From Bacteroidales bacterium (GTDB lineage: Bacteria; Bacteroidota; Bacteroidia; Bacteroidales; UBA932), in the NCBI GenBank assembly GCA_017428945.1, contig JAFRPW010000024.1:116084-180083 (forward strand): a stretch of 64,000 nucleotides of DNA, given 5' to 3'. Both the position numbers and the translations under genes were made by a program. Within the stretch, counting starts at the first letter, position 1; each line of letters opens with the position of its first letter. A model generated the notes under the pieces. It was not told where the DNA came from and did not search any database. It saw only the letters and a list, made by a program, of their open reading frames with translations. Shown piece after piece: positions 31,778 through 40,059 of this stretch.

Positions 31778-34700
31778 GGTGGTTTTCATTAACGGTGCCG
31801 GCATACGCTACGGGGAGGTGCGGCTTGACGGCAACGTGCATCTGATTGGTACGCAGGGCGTTGGAAAGAGCACGGTGCTGCGGGCCATCCTGTTTTTCTA
31901 CACCGGTGACAAAACGCGCCTGGGAATCAGCCGTGAGAAGAAGAGTTTTGACGATTTCTACCTCCCCGGTGCCGATTCCTACCTGGCGTACGAGGTGGAA
32001 ACGGAGTTTGGGGCCTTTACGCTGTTGGTGTTCCGGCGGCACGCCCGGAGCGTCTTCCGCTTTATCGGCGCGCCATTCTCCCGGGATTGGCTGGTGGGGG
32101 AGGACGGCAGGGTGACGGCCGATCACAGCCTCATCCGCCAGCGGCTGGGTGGTGCCCCGATGACACGGATTGTGGACGAGTACCAGGAATACAGGGACAT
32201 CCTTTACGGCAACAGGGCGGTAACGGAAAAGGCCTTCCACCCGTACTGCATCATGGAATCGGCCAAGTATCAGAACATTCCAAGGAGTCTGCAGAATGTG
32301 TTCCTGGGCGCCAAGGTGGATGCGGACTTTATCAAGGACATAATAATAAGGTCCCTGGGGGACGAAGAACCGGGGATCGACCTGGTGTATTTCCGCGGGC
32401 AACTTTCCGAGTTTGAGAGGGAGTACCGGGACATCCTCCAGTGGTTTGACAAGGATAAGGGAGAGATCAAGGTGCGCTCTCTGGCAGACCGCCTGATAGA
32501 GGAGTACCGCCGCCTTCTGTATCTGGACGACGAACTCCAGAGGGCCATTCTGGAACTCAGGTTTTCCCGCCGCCGTGCCGAGGAACGGATCCCGCTGGCG
32601 GAAAAAGAGGCAGAAGCGCTTGAAGTACAGATAGATAAGCACCGGGAGAAGCTGGCCGAATTGGCGGATAAATACCGTCAGGAACTCTCCGGCCTGGACG
32701 AGGAACTGGGCATTGTGAAGGATGCGCTGGAGAAGATTCCCAAGCTGCGGAAAAAGTACGAGGCGTTGGACATCGCGCGTATTATAGAGGAGGATGGGCA
32801 GGAAGAGGCCCTCAAGGCGGAACTTGAAGGGGAGCGGCAGCTGCGGGAGCGCCTGACCCGGGAGTATGCGGATATATCGGCCAAATATGCCGACCGGGAG
32901 AGCGCCCTGAAGCTGGGCTTCGAGGGCTGGAAGGCCGCGCGAAGTAGACGAATCATCGAGATAGGTGAGGCGTATAATGGGCAGATTGCCAAGGTGATAG
33001 AAGCCTTGCAGCAAGAACTGGGAAGCATTGAAGAAGCCTTTTCAGAGAGGGAATTAGCTCTGAAGAATCAGCTTACAGACCTGCGGGAGCGACTGGCTTC
33101 TGCCGACAAGCAACTAGCTGTTTCAGCCCACCTGAGGCCCTATCAGACGGAGATGGAGAATATCCGCACGGAACTGGCCCGGCTCCGGAGCGAAGACCGG
33201 GCGCTGGAAGCCTCGGAGAAATCGGCCCAGGCGCAGGTGGATGCGGCGGTGAAGGACGGGCAGTATGAGCAGGACCGCCTGGCCCGGGAGTACGATGAGA
33301 AACTGGGTAAATTGTCAGAAGCCATCAATGGACTGACCCTCCAAATTAATGATATCCAGGCGTTTCTGGATACGCTGGACGGATCCCTTATCCAATGGCT
33401 GAGCCAGAATAAGACGGACTGGGCGGTGGATATCGGCAAAGTGACCGGCGAGAAGATTCTCTATGCCAAGAACTTGTATCCGTCCCTCAAGGCGGGGGAT
33501 AGCTTATTTGGGGTGGACCTGGATTTGAGCCGCCTCAAAACGCAGGTGCGCACCCCGGAACAGCTGATGAACCAGAAGCTCAAACTGGAAAAGGACCGGG
33601 CTGCCGTCCATGCGGAATGGGAGAATCTGCTGGCGGAGAAAGAGGCTGACCTTCAGTCGCTTAAGAAGAAGTGGGCGGGAAAGATCAAGACCCTCCGGGA
33701 GGAGCTTTCCGGCATCCGGACCGTGCGCCTGATGCTGCCCGCCAAGCTAACTGTAACGGAGAACCAAAAGGCTCTGTATGAGCAGAGAACGCTGGAGGCA
33801 AGGGAGGAGGCCAGGGCCAAATACCAGGAGGAAATGCGGGCGCTTACCGCAGAACGGGTGCTGGCGGAGGATGCTTTGAAAAAGCTACTGGAACAGAAGG
33901 CCGCAGAGCGCACCAAGGCCCAGGAGAACGAAGCCCGCCACCGCAAATCCCTGAAGCTGCAGCACGATGAAGCGCTGGCTGCCGTGGAGAAAGAAATCAT
34001 GGACCGGGAGACTGAACTGAAGGCATCCCTTCAAGTCTTAAGTAAGGACAGGGAACAGGAACTTTCCGGCCAGGGTGCCGATACCCGGGCGCTGGAGAGG
34101 TGCGAGGGGGCCATCCATGCCCTGGAGGCTCGCCTGGAGGGCATCGGCAAGAACAAAGAAACCCTTTTCCGATACCGGCAGGACAAGGAAAACTACTTTG
34201 ACAGGAAGGATGGTTTTGCCTCTCAGAAGAAGGTGCTGGAGGGGAAGAAGGCCGGCCTTCAGGACCGCTACAACCTTAAACGGAGAAAGGGGGAGGATGC
34301 CCTTAACACTGCCCTTGAGGCACTGAGGCTCCTGAAAGAAGAACTCAAAACCCTGAAGGAAGGCCTTGAAAGCGCCCGGAACTTTGAGGAGAGCAACCCG
34401 CAGCCGCTCCTTCCCCAGGCGCGGGAGGCGGAGACGGACAAGACCTGCCGGCAACTTATCGACGAGATTCATAAGACGCTCAGTGACAGGCGCTCCACGG
34501 AAAATACCTTCCGGGACAGCGTGACGGCCTTCACCGGCTGCTTCAGCCCGGGCAATGTCTTCGGCTTCCGGACGGACAACCGCACCGATGAGGACTGCCG
34601 CACCTTTGCGGCTCAGCTGGAGGAATTCATCGGCAACGACAAGATTGAGGAGTTCCGCCGGCGTACCAGCGGGCATTATGCCGACTTACTGCTTCGCATC

Positions 34701-35411
34701 TCCCACGAGATGGACGAGGTCTCCCGCAATAGTTCCGAGATTGCCGGCATCGTCCGTGACATCAACTTCGACTTCAAGGAGAAGAACTTCATCGGTGCGG
34801 TCCGGAGCATAGAACTCCGCACCGTTCCTTCGTCCAACCGCCTGGTGGTTCTCCTGCAGGAAATCAAGCAGTTTGTGGGGGACCACGGCTTCGGGATGGG
34901 GGAGGTGAACCTCTTCGGGGCCGATAAACGGGACCAGGTGAACACGGCGGCGGTGGAGTACCTGCTGGAGCTGGCCAGGAAACTGGGGACGGAGCACCTC
35001 GGGAGCGCTCGCCTCACCCTGGGCGATACCTTCGAGATGCAGTTCCGCATCCGGGAAAACGACAACGACACCGGCTGGGTGGAGAAAATATCGTCCGTAG
35101 GCTCCGACGGCACGGACGTTCTGGTGAAGGCGATGGTCAACATCATGCTAATCAACGTGTTCAAGGAGCGGGTGAGCGGCCGTTTCAAGGACTTCCGCCT
35201 TCACTGCGTGATGGATGAGATTGGCCGGCTGCATCCCCGAAATGTCCGCGGCATACTGGATTTCGCCGGCGCGCGGAATATTTATCTGGTGAACGGCTCC
35301 CCGGTGCCGTACAATGTGGCCGATTACAAGCATACGTATCTGCTCACCAAGGAGGATAACCATACTGTAATTCAATCACTTCTGAGCCGGAAGGAGGCGG
35401 CTGTACAATGA
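31755..35411 (+). CDS. jetC: Wadjet subunit JetC (SMC/MukB-like ATPase)
   Basis: The 1218-residue SMC-like motor has Walker A GTQGVGKST (32-40), a long antiparallel coiled coil (about 270-520 and 650-960) interrupted by a hinge-like segment, and a C-terminal head with the Walker B/D-loop region HCVMDEIGRLHP followed by ARNIYLVNGS. It is the loop-extruding ATPase of the complex. It overlaps jetB by 23 bases and jetD by 4 (ATGA), so expression is tightly coupled. No truncation is seen. Confidence 0.92.
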   Translation: MKMRQLSKVVFINGAGIRYGEVRLDGNVHLIGTQGVGKSTVLRAILFFYTGDKTRLGISREKKSFDDFYLPGADSYLAYEVETEFGAFTLLVFRRHARSVFRFIGAPFSRDWLVGEDGRVTADHSLIRQRLGGAPMTRIVDEYQEYRDILYGNRAVTEKAFHPYCIMESAKYQNIPRSLQNVFLGAKVDADFIKDIIIRSLGDEEPGIDLVYFRGQLSEFEREYRDILQWFDKDKGEIKVRSLADRLIEEYRRLLYLDDELQRAILELRFSRRRAEERIPLAEKEAEALEVQIDKHREKLAELADKYRQELSGLDEELGIVKDALEKIPKLRKKYEALDIARIIEEDGQEEALKAELEGERQLRERLTREYADISAKYADRESALKLGFEGWKAARSRRIIEIGEAYNGQIAKVIEALQQELGSIEEAFSERELALKNQLTDLRERLASADKQLAVSAHLRPYQTEMENIRTELARLRSEDRALEASEKSAQAQVDAAVKDGQYEQDRLAREYDEKLGKLSEAINGLTLQINDIQAFLDTLDGSLIQWLSQNKTDWAVDIGKVTGEKILYAKNLYPSLKAGDSLFGVDLDLSRLKTQVRTPEQLMNQKLKLEKDRAAVHAEWENLLAEKEADLQSLKKKWAGKIKTLREELSGIRTVRLMLPAKLTVTENQKALYEQRTLEAREEARAKYQEEMRALTAERVLAEDALKKLLEQKAAERTKAQENEARHRKSLKLQHDEALAAVEKEIMDRETELKASLQVLSKDREQELSGQGADTRALERCEGAIHALEARLEGIGKNKETLFRYRQDKENYFDRKDGFASQKKVLEGKKAGLQDRYNLKRRKGEDALNTALEALRLLKEELKTLKEGLESARNFEESNPQPLLPQAREAETDKTCRQLIDEIHKTLSDRRSTENTFRDSVTAFTGCFSPGNVFGFRTDNRTDEDCRTFAAQLEEFIGNDKIEEFRRRTSGHYADLLLRISHEMDEVSRNSSEIAGIVRDINFDFKEKNFIGAVRSIELRTVPSSNRLVVLLQEIKQFVGDHGFGMGEVNLFGADKRDQVNTAAVEYLLELARKLGTEHLGSARLTLGDTFEMQFRIRENDNDTGWVEKISSVGSDGTDVLVKAMVNIMLINVFKERVSGRFKDFRLHCVMDEIGRLHPRNVRGILDFAGARNIYLVNGSPVPYNVADYKHTYLLTKEDNHTVIQSLLSRKEAAVQ

Positions 35412-36283
35412 ACGCATCTCTCATTCAGGCATTTGCTTTACTAATCCGTGGCGAGACCGTTCCTTTCAGCCGCTTCCCGCAGGAGTGGCTTGATGAAATG
35501 CTCTCCGAAGGTGGAGTAACCAGTATCGTCCGGGGCAGCCATAAGTCCCTCAGGGTAGTCTCCAGGGCCGCTTTTGAAGTGTATCTCAGGAGTAAGGGCC
35601 TCCAGCCGGATCAGCTGGGAGAGACTGCCGATTTATTCGCCGCGCCGCCTCCCTTCCGCGCGCATCAGGTCCAGCTTCTCGGTGACTCCAAGGCCGTGCC
35701 CGTCCGCTCCTGCCCGGGCTTTCCGGTGAATGTCATCGGCCCGCTTAGCGTGCGCCTGGGGGAGCGGAAACTGCTGCTGTGTCCCTGCCCAGGCAGTTTC
35801 CTATATATCAGTGACTTCCTTCAGTTCCGCATTCCCTCCAACGCCATTGTTGTGGGCGTGGAAAATATGGAGAATTTCCGCCTCCCGGAGCGGCAGGGCG
35901 CTGTCTGGGATGAGATTCTGGATCAGTTTGGCGGCGACGGCGTCCCGCCTCTTCTGCTGGTCTCCCGCTACCCACAGTCGCGGGACCTCGTTACCTGGCT
36001 GCGGGAAATCCCCAACCAGTACGTCCACTTTGGAGACTTCGACCTTGCGGGCATTCACATCTTCCTTACGGAGTTCTACCGCTACCTGGGCGCCGAACGA
36101 TCCGCCTTCTTTGTCCCGGCCGATATCGAGCAGCGCCTCTCCGCCTCCGGCAGCCGTGAGCGCTACCAGGCCCAGTTCGAGCGCTTTGGCAAGATGGTCG
36201 TGCCCGATCTCCGTCTTGAGCCCCTTGTGCAGCTAATCCACCGCCACCAGAAGGGGTATGATCAAGAGGGGTATATCGAGTGA
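35408..36283 (+). CDS. jetD: Wadjet nuclease JetD (Toprim-type)
   Basis: The 291-residue product carries Toprim-like catalytic acids: Glu152 in VVGVENMENF and Asp210/Asp212 in HFGDFDLAGIHIF. JetD is the topoisomerase VI A-like nuclease that cuts the plasmid DNA captured by JetABC. An N-terminal winged-helix arm (about 1-75) precedes the catalytic half. ATG overlaps the jetC stop by four bases. With the other three genes the catalytic set is complete. Confidence 0.88.
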   Translation: MNASLIQAFALLIRGETVPFSRFPQEWLDEMLSEGGVTSIVRGSHKSLRVVSRAAFEVYLRSKGLQPDQLGETADLFAAPPPFRAHQVQLLGDSKAVPVRSCPGFPVNVIGPLSVRLGERKLLLCPCPGSFLYISDFLQFRIPSNAIVVGVENMENFRLPERQGAVWDEILDQFGGDGVPPLLLVSRYPQSRDLVTWLREIPNQYVHFGDFDLAGIHIFLTEFYRYLGAERSAFFVPADIEQRLSASGSRERYQAQFERFGKMVVPDLRLEPLVQLIHRHQKGYDQEGYIE

Positions 36284-36375
36284 GTGCGTTCCCTTTTCTT
36301 CACATTTAGGCCGCCTCAGACTGGGTGGGTATGCTCCGGAATATATAGATAATCTCAAAATATCTAATATACGCG

Positions 36376-36519
36376 TTAGCGGCGAATAAGTTCCGAATTC
36401 ATTTCCTCGGCGTTTTTGAAGGGCCTGTTGCAGAAGCGTATGATGTTCTCGTGGCCGAAGTGAGTGTCTGATGTGAACCAGACTTGCTCAGGGGTGAAGG
36501 TGGGAATTTGGGAGGACAT
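36376..36519 (-). pseudogene. N-terminal fragment of a calcineurin-like phosphoesterase
   Basis: On the minus strand ATG 36519 opens a 47-codon frame with FTSDTHFGHENIIRFCNRPF, the classic metal-binding start of a family of small metallophosphatases, then KNAEEMNSELIRR and a stop. The remaining part of the usual 170-180-residue protein is missing. An intact but different phosphoesterase lies at 37763. It looks like a gene cut off at the end of the Wadjet block. Confidence 0.75.
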
Positions 36520-36531
36520 ATGTACTATCGA

Positions 36532-36885
36532 TTACATACTTTCCCCAATGACGAAAGTGCTGTAGATTTCTGTGATCTCTCCATTCTTGCGCCTGTGCTT
36601 CTCGGTACGAATCCCGTCTACTCTTAAATAGGAGTCTGTTGCTGGATGCCATTTCCCGTATTGGGCGGAAAATGCTAGTTCATCAGCATTGAAACTGACT
36701 GAATAGATGTCTGTTAACCCGTGCTTGTTGATGAAATCAAGACATGTCTGAACCAGGATTCTCTGGAGTTCGACAATATGCTCTTTCTTTGTATAATTAA
36801 TCGGGGGAACGTCTTCTATTTTTTCAACAATCGGGTTTCTCATTTCTTTGGCCAATCCTTCGAGGATAAAACTGTTGTGTCGCAT
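36532..36885 (-). CDS. Unknown 117-residue protein
   Basis: The minus-strand product contains an alpha/beta pattern with LTDIYSVSFNADELAFSAQY and DSYLRVDGIRTEKHRRKNGE. I recognise no domain. It follows the 37481 gene by 17 bases on the same strand, so the two are probably co-transcribed, and the phosphoesterase fragment lies 12 bases beyond its stop. Confidence 0.5.
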   Translation of the reverse strand: MRHNSFILEGLAKEMRNPIVEKIEDVPPINYTKKEHIVELQRILVQTCLDFINKHGLTDIYSVSFNADELAFSAQYGKWHPATDSYLRVDGIRTEKHRRKNGEITEIYSTFVIGESM

Positions 36886-36902
36886 CGTGGGATGATTTTA
36901 AT

Positions 36903-37481
36903 TTAGCATATTAGATAAAAGATTCGTATGTCGGAGCTGTCAATTCCGCAGTAGCTGCCCAGCGATGTTAGCGCACGGACGGTGTCGCGGAATTGAAAAA
37001 TGCACCCGTAGTCCCACATAAAGTCTTCGTACATCTGTTCGATAGGGGTTATTTCCTCATATGTACGCTCCCGTTCCTCTGCTGGAGGAGAATAGTTGGC
37101 CCCGTCGTTCAGTTTCTGCTCGATGCGGTCAAGTTGCTGCTTTATGGTAAATATGCCTGCGTGCGTTATACCGGAAATGAACAGTTTTTCCAGTTTATTG
37201 CAGTGTTTTTCCAAATCGTCGAACATAAAGGTGCCGAAGCAGTCATCGTCTTCCAACTTCATCTGGAGTTCTGCGCTCAAGATGTCCTTTTTGCCGCGAG
37301 TGTGGGAGGGCGCTTCGTCAAGGAATTCATCGAAATGGTGATACCTTCGATTATATACCTCGGTATCGAATATTGGGTATTCGTGGTGATAATCCTGTTT
37401 GAGTAAAGGAATGTCGAAGGTCATCAGGTGCCATTCATTTTGTTTCCTGATTTCGATGTGCAATGAGATGTCTACGCCCAT
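36903..37481 (-). CDS. Unknown 192-residue protein (MGxDISLHIE start)
   Basis: The product starts MGVDISLHIEIRKQNEW, a pattern seen at the start of a group of uncharacterised phage- and island-encoded proteins, and continues with a helical acidic domain (FGTFMFDDLEKHCNKLEKLF). The longer in-frame start at 37535 would run through the promoter and is rejected: TTTG (37536-37533), 20 bases and TACCTTTG (37512-37505) on the minus strand predict a start near 37,500. Function is unknown. Confidence 0.6.
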   Translation of the reverse strand: MGVDISLHIEIRKQNEWHLMTFDIPLLKQDYHHEYPIFDTEVYNRRYHHFDEFLDEAPSHTRGKKDILSAELQMKLEDDDCFGTFMFDDLEKHCNKLEKLFISGITHAGIFTIKQQLDRIEQKLNDGANYSPPAEERERTYEEITPIEQMYEDFMWDYGCIFQFRDTVRALTSLGSYCGIDSSDIRIFYLIC

Positions 37482-37504
37482 AGTTGTTATGTTTGTTTTT
37501 GTTG

Positions 37505-37536
37505 CAAAGGTAGGGCGCTGTAATGCCGTTTCCAAA
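37505..37536 (-). promoter_or_regulatory. Consensus promoter for the 37481 gene
   Basis: On the minus strand TTTG (37536-37533), 20 bases, TACCTTTG (37512-37505). The -33 box lies inside the palindromic motif copy at 37529-37561, so divergent control through the same site is possible. Confidence 0.7.
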
Positions 37537-37561
37537 TTTCTGCAAGGTTTGCAAAGATTTG
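37529..37561 (+). promoter_or_regulatory. 33-bp palindromic promoter motif, copy 2
   Basis: TTTCCAAATTTC is followed by the palindrome TGCAAGGTTTGCA and a terminal TTTG (37558-37561). The -7 position 20 bases on reads TATTAGAA, so forward promoter activity has probably decayed. The minus-strand promoter for the 37481 gene overlaps the left arm. Confidence 0.6.
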
Positions 37562-37600
37562 GTCATTTGCTGGGAAATGCTATTAGAATAAATCGTCTGA

Positions 37601-37661
37601 TTTCCAAATTATTGCAAACCTTGCAAAGAATTGCAAAGGGACGTAAACGGCCGTAACTTTG
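37601..37661 (+). promoter_or_regulatory. 33-bp palindromic motif copy 3 with promoter for tRNA-Met
   Basis: TTTCCAAATTA, palindrome TTGCAAACCTTGCAA (37612-37626), then -33 ATTG (37630-37633), 20 bases and -7 TAACTTTG (37654-37661). The tRNA begins 11 bases after the -7 box. Confidence 0.7.
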
Positions 37662-37671
37662 CACAAAACAA

Positions 37672-37744
37672 TGCGGGGTGACGCAGTGGTCAGCGTGGGA
37701 GTTTCATAAGCTCCAAGTCGTGGGTTCGAATCCCACCCCCGCAA
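37672..37744 (+). tRNA. tRNA-Met (CAT)
   Basis: The cloverleaf folds fully: acceptor TGCGGGG/CCCCGCA, D-stem ACGC/GCGT, anticodon stem GGAGT/GCTCC with loop TTCATAA (anticodon CAT at 37705-37707), and T-stem GTGGG/CCCAC with loop TTCGAAT. No CCA is encoded. It is transcribed from the palindromic promoter and is followed after 18 bases by a protein gene. Elongator versus initiator type is not decided, though the paired first acceptor position argues for an elongator. Confidence 0.92.
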
Positions 37745-37762
37745 CTAAAAAAGGTTTTAACT

Positions 37763-38533
37763 ATGAAGATTCAATACGCATCTGACTTACATCTGGAGTT
37801 TGCCGATAACCAGAAACTGCTGGAATTGGGAGGCGGGCTTAAGCCGGCAGGAGATATCCTTGTTTTGGCGGGAGATATAACATATCTGGGTGATATTGAG
37901 ATGATTAAGCGTTCCTTCTTCGATTGGTGTGCGGAGCACTACCAGGAGACGTTCATTGTCCCGGGTAATCACGAGTTCTATGGCGGATATGACATTGCTC
38001 AGACCATGGAGGACTACGAGTACGCATATAGGCCGAATGTGCGCTATCTTAATAATAAGAGTGTGGTGTTAGGAGAGGTTGAGCTATTCTTCACCACGCT
38101 CTGGACGCGGATCAATCCAATATTCCTTTGGAAGGTGCAGCGGGGAATGAACGATTTCCGCTATGGCGTGCTAGATGGGGGTCGGTTCTGTGCCAATGAT
38201 GTGAACATACTGCACAGGCGCTGTGTAGATTGGTTGAGGGGCGCTTTGGAGGCATCATCGGCAAAAACCAGGATAGTTGTGACGCATCATTGTCCTACAG
38301 TCCGAGGCGAATTCAACAGTTATCCCGGAGGCGTTCTTAATTCGGCCTTCCAGGTGGATATGGACGACTTTATCCAAAAGAGCAGTGCCGATTATTGGCT
38401 GTATGGGCATACGCACTATTCCGGTGGCAGCGGAACTGACATCGGCCGGACAAAACTGCTTTGTAACCAGATGGGGTACGTGTGCTATGGAGAAAACCGC
38501 AACTATGTGCCTGATGCGGTTATAGAGGTTTAG
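37763..38533 (+). CDS. Calcineurin-like metallophosphoesterase
   Basis: The 256-residue enzyme starts MKIQYASDLHLEFADN (D-x-H metal motif), then LAGDITYLGD (GD), VPGNHEFYGG (GNHE), THHCP and YGHTHYSGG, the complete ordered set of metallophosphoesterase motifs. Substrate is unknown. It lies 18 bases after tRNA-Met with no promoter between, so it is probably read through from the tRNA promoter. Its stop codon overlaps the convergent gene at 38530 by four bases. Confidence 0.88.
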   Translation: MKIQYASDLHLEFADNQKLLELGGGLKPAGDILVLAGDITYLGDIEMIKRSFFDWCAEHYQETFIVPGNHEFYGGYDIAQTMEDYEYAYRPNVRYLNNKSVVLGEVELFFTTLWTRINPIFLWKVQRGMNDFRYGVLDGGRFCANDVNILHRRCVDWLRGALEASSAKTRIVVTHHCPTVRGEFNSYPGGVLNSAFQVDMDDFIQKSSADYWLYGHTHYSGGSGTDIGRTKLLCNQMGYVCYGENRNYVPDAVIEV

Positions 38534-38931
38534 GCGGTGGCCAGCGTTGCCATGGTGCGGTAAACGCCTTTGGAATTGCGCTTGATATAGTACCCTCTGG
38601 CCTTCCTGGCGCCAATTGCATCCACAAACTTGCGCTTGATACGGGCGATGTTGGGATAGAATACCCGCTTGGATTCGGAGCAGAGGGAAACCAGGACATC
38701 TTCTCGAAGATCGGGGTCGTCGAAGCGGGATTCGTGGGAGTAGATGTGGCAGACTTCCTTCCAGTGGAGTACCAGGTCATCGGCCAGGAGACCTTCCGGG
38801 TGAGCCATGAAAAGGCGGTATAGTGTGCTCTCTATGGGGGTGAGGCGGACCTCGACACTCTCTGACGGCAGAAAGAATCTGCCGCGTCCGGGCCCTGGGA
38901 CAACAGGTCTGAAAGTAGAGTTCTTTGACAT
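38530..38931 (-). CDS. Winged-helix-like DNA-binding protein, candidate regulator
   Basis: The 133-residue product has LTPIESTLYRLFMAHPEGLL (about 35-54) and IARIKRKFVDAIGARKARGY (about 94-113), the layout of a response-regulator-type winged-helix output domain without a receiver. ATG 38931 is preferred because a promoter (-33 ATTG at 38980-38977, 19 bases, -7 AATCTTTG at 38957-38950) lies directly upstream. A longer reading from 39000 crosses it. Copy 4 of the palindromic motif covers that promoter, making this protein a natural but unproven candidate for the factor that binds the motif. Confidence 0.6.
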   Translation of the reverse strand: MSKNSTFRPVVPGPGRGRFFLPSESVEVRLTPIESTLYRLFMAHPEGLLADDLVLHWKEVCHIYSHESRFDDPDLREDVLVSLCSESKRVFYPNIARIKRKFVDAIGARKARGYYIKRNSKGVYRTMATLATA

Positions 38932-38976
38932 AATGTGCAACTTTTTTCGCAAAGATTGGCATTCGGGATGCGACGG

Positions 38977-39010
38977 CAATATTTTGGAAAGGCTTTCCAA
39001 AATTTGGAAA
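38977..39010 (-). promoter_or_regulatory. Palindromic promoter motif, copy 4 (minus strand)
   Basis: Read on the minus strand: TTTCCAAATT, palindrome TTGGAAAGCCTTTCCAA (39000-38984), ending in -33 ATTG (38980-38977). The -7 box AATCTTTG follows after 19 bases and the 38931 start codon 19 bases later. The arms carry GG/CC where copies 1-3 carry GC/GC, on both sides of the palindrome. Confidence 0.7.
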
Positions 39011-39042
39011 TGCGAATAGTTTTGCTATGCCAAAGCACAACA

Positions 39043-39076
39043 AACCCCGAAAGCCTGTCACCAGACTCCCGGGGTT
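39043..39076 (-). terminator. Hairpin downstream of yqeY
   Basis: AACCCCG (39043-39049) pairs with CGGGGTT (39070-39076), enclosing a smaller GTC/GAC stem. On the minus strand it lies 22 bases after the YqeY stop and is followed by TTTGTTG rather than a clean T-run, so it is probably a modest terminator. Confidence 0.5.
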
Positions 39077-39097
39077 CATGAGATCAATCTTTAACCG

Positions 39098-39547
39098 TCA
39101 GCTCAGCAGTTCCTTAACTATTCCGGAGATGGTCCGGCCGTCGGAGAGGCCGGCGAGGGCCTTGTTGGCAGCGCCCATGACGCGGCCCATGTCCTTGATG
39201 GAAGTGGCACCAAGCTGGGCGATGATTTCCTGAATCTTCGCGCGCACCTCATCTGCCGATAGCTGTTTTGGCAGGTACTTTTCCATTACTGCGGCTTCGG
39301 CAAGCTCGTTGTCGGCCAGTTCCTGGCGGCCGGCGGCCACGTACTGCTCGGCGGCTTCCTTGCGCTGCTTCACCAGCTTCTGGATCATCTTGAGGATGTC
39401 TCCGTCGGTGACCTCCCTGGCTCCGCCTTCAGAGGTTTTAAACAGCAGAATCTCGCCCTTGATGGCGCGTGTTGCGTTCATTGCCACCGTGTCCTTGGCC
39501 TTCATGGCCTCCTTGATGGCGTCCTGGATAGTTTGTTCAAGTGTCAT
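39098..39547 (-). CDS. yqeY: GatB/YqeY-domain protein
   Basis: The 149-residue product is a full-length YqeY: N-terminal helices with ATRAIKGEILLFKTSEGG, the QKLVKQRKEAAEQYVAAGR segment, EKYLPKQLSADEV, and the C-terminal GRVMGAANKALAGLSDGRTI. The domain is shared with the tail of GatB and may bind tRNA; no reaction is known for the free protein. The start overlaps the GNAT stop by four bases, so the two are coupled. A hairpin lies after the stop. Confidence 0.9.
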   Translation of the reverse strand: MTLEQTIQDAIKEAMKAKDTVAMNATRAIKGEILLFKTSEGGAREVTDGDILKMIQKLVKQRKEAAEQYVAAGRQELADNELAEAAVMEKYLPKQLSADEVRAKIQEIIAQLGATSIKDMGRVMGAANKALAGLSDGRTISGIVKELLS

Positions 39548-39960
39548 ATCAGTTTCAGTTTATATACATTCGTCTGGTAAGGGTTGAACCCGATGGCCTT
39601 GTACAGCCTGTTGGCCGCTTCACGGGAAGGCCTGGAGGTAAGGCACAGCTCCATTGGCGCCAGGCCGCGGGCATAGTCAATGATATGCTCCACCAGCTGC
39701 CGTCCAAGGCCCCGGCCGCGGCAGGCGCTGCTCACCACAACGTCCTCTATCCAGCCTTTGAGTCCAAGCGGGTGCTTTGTCACGCAAAGGGTGGCACATC
39801 CCAAGATGTGCCCGTCTTCCATGGCAGCAAAAACGTGGGCATCGGCCACTGCCGTCTCAAGCATCTGAGCCGTCACTACCTTCTCCGGGTCCAGTTCCGT
39901 CATGAGCCCAAGCAGGTCCTTGACGTTCTGCTCGCTCAGTATTTTCAGTTCCTGTATCAT
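39544..39960 (-). CDS. GNAT-family N-acetyltransferase
   Basis: The 138-residue product has the GNAT core: VFAAMEDGHILGCATLCV, then IEDVVVSSACRGRGLGRQLV, which carries the acetyl-CoA pyrophosphate loop R-G-x-G-x, and AMRLYKAIGF-like end segment (AANRLYKAIGFNPYQ). Substrate cannot be predicted. It precedes yqeY with a four-base overlap on the same strand. Confidence 0.85.
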   Translation of the reverse strand: MIQELKILSEQNVKDLLGLMTELDPEKVVTAQMLETAVADAHVFAAMEDGHILGCATLCVTKHPLGLKGWIEDVVVSSACRGRGLGRQLVEHIIDYARGLAPMELCLTSRPSREAANRLYKAIGFNPYQTNVYKLKLI

Positions 39961-40059
39961 ATTCTCTGCAATTTACTGAAAAAACCGGGTCTTTGCAAAT
40001 AGAGCGGCTTTATATATAGAATTAATTGTGTATATTCGCAAAGAATAATCACAGATGCT

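Noticed and set aside
31770-33014. 414-codon minus-strand frame opposite jetB/jetC
   Set aside because: Long only because the G+C-rich coding strand lacks complementary stop codons; composition (leucine, histidine, arginine, proline) is typical of antisense shadows.
37672-37763. tRNA-Met as attachment site of the whole left-hand island
   Set aside because: The island is on the 5' side of the tRNA, no integrase gene is present, and no direct repeat of the tRNA 3' end was seen in the window.
39027-39233. 68-codon plus-strand frame starting near a TAGTTTTGC box
   Set aside because: Most of it lies opposite yqeY, and its first codons cover the hairpin after that gene; no conserved feature.
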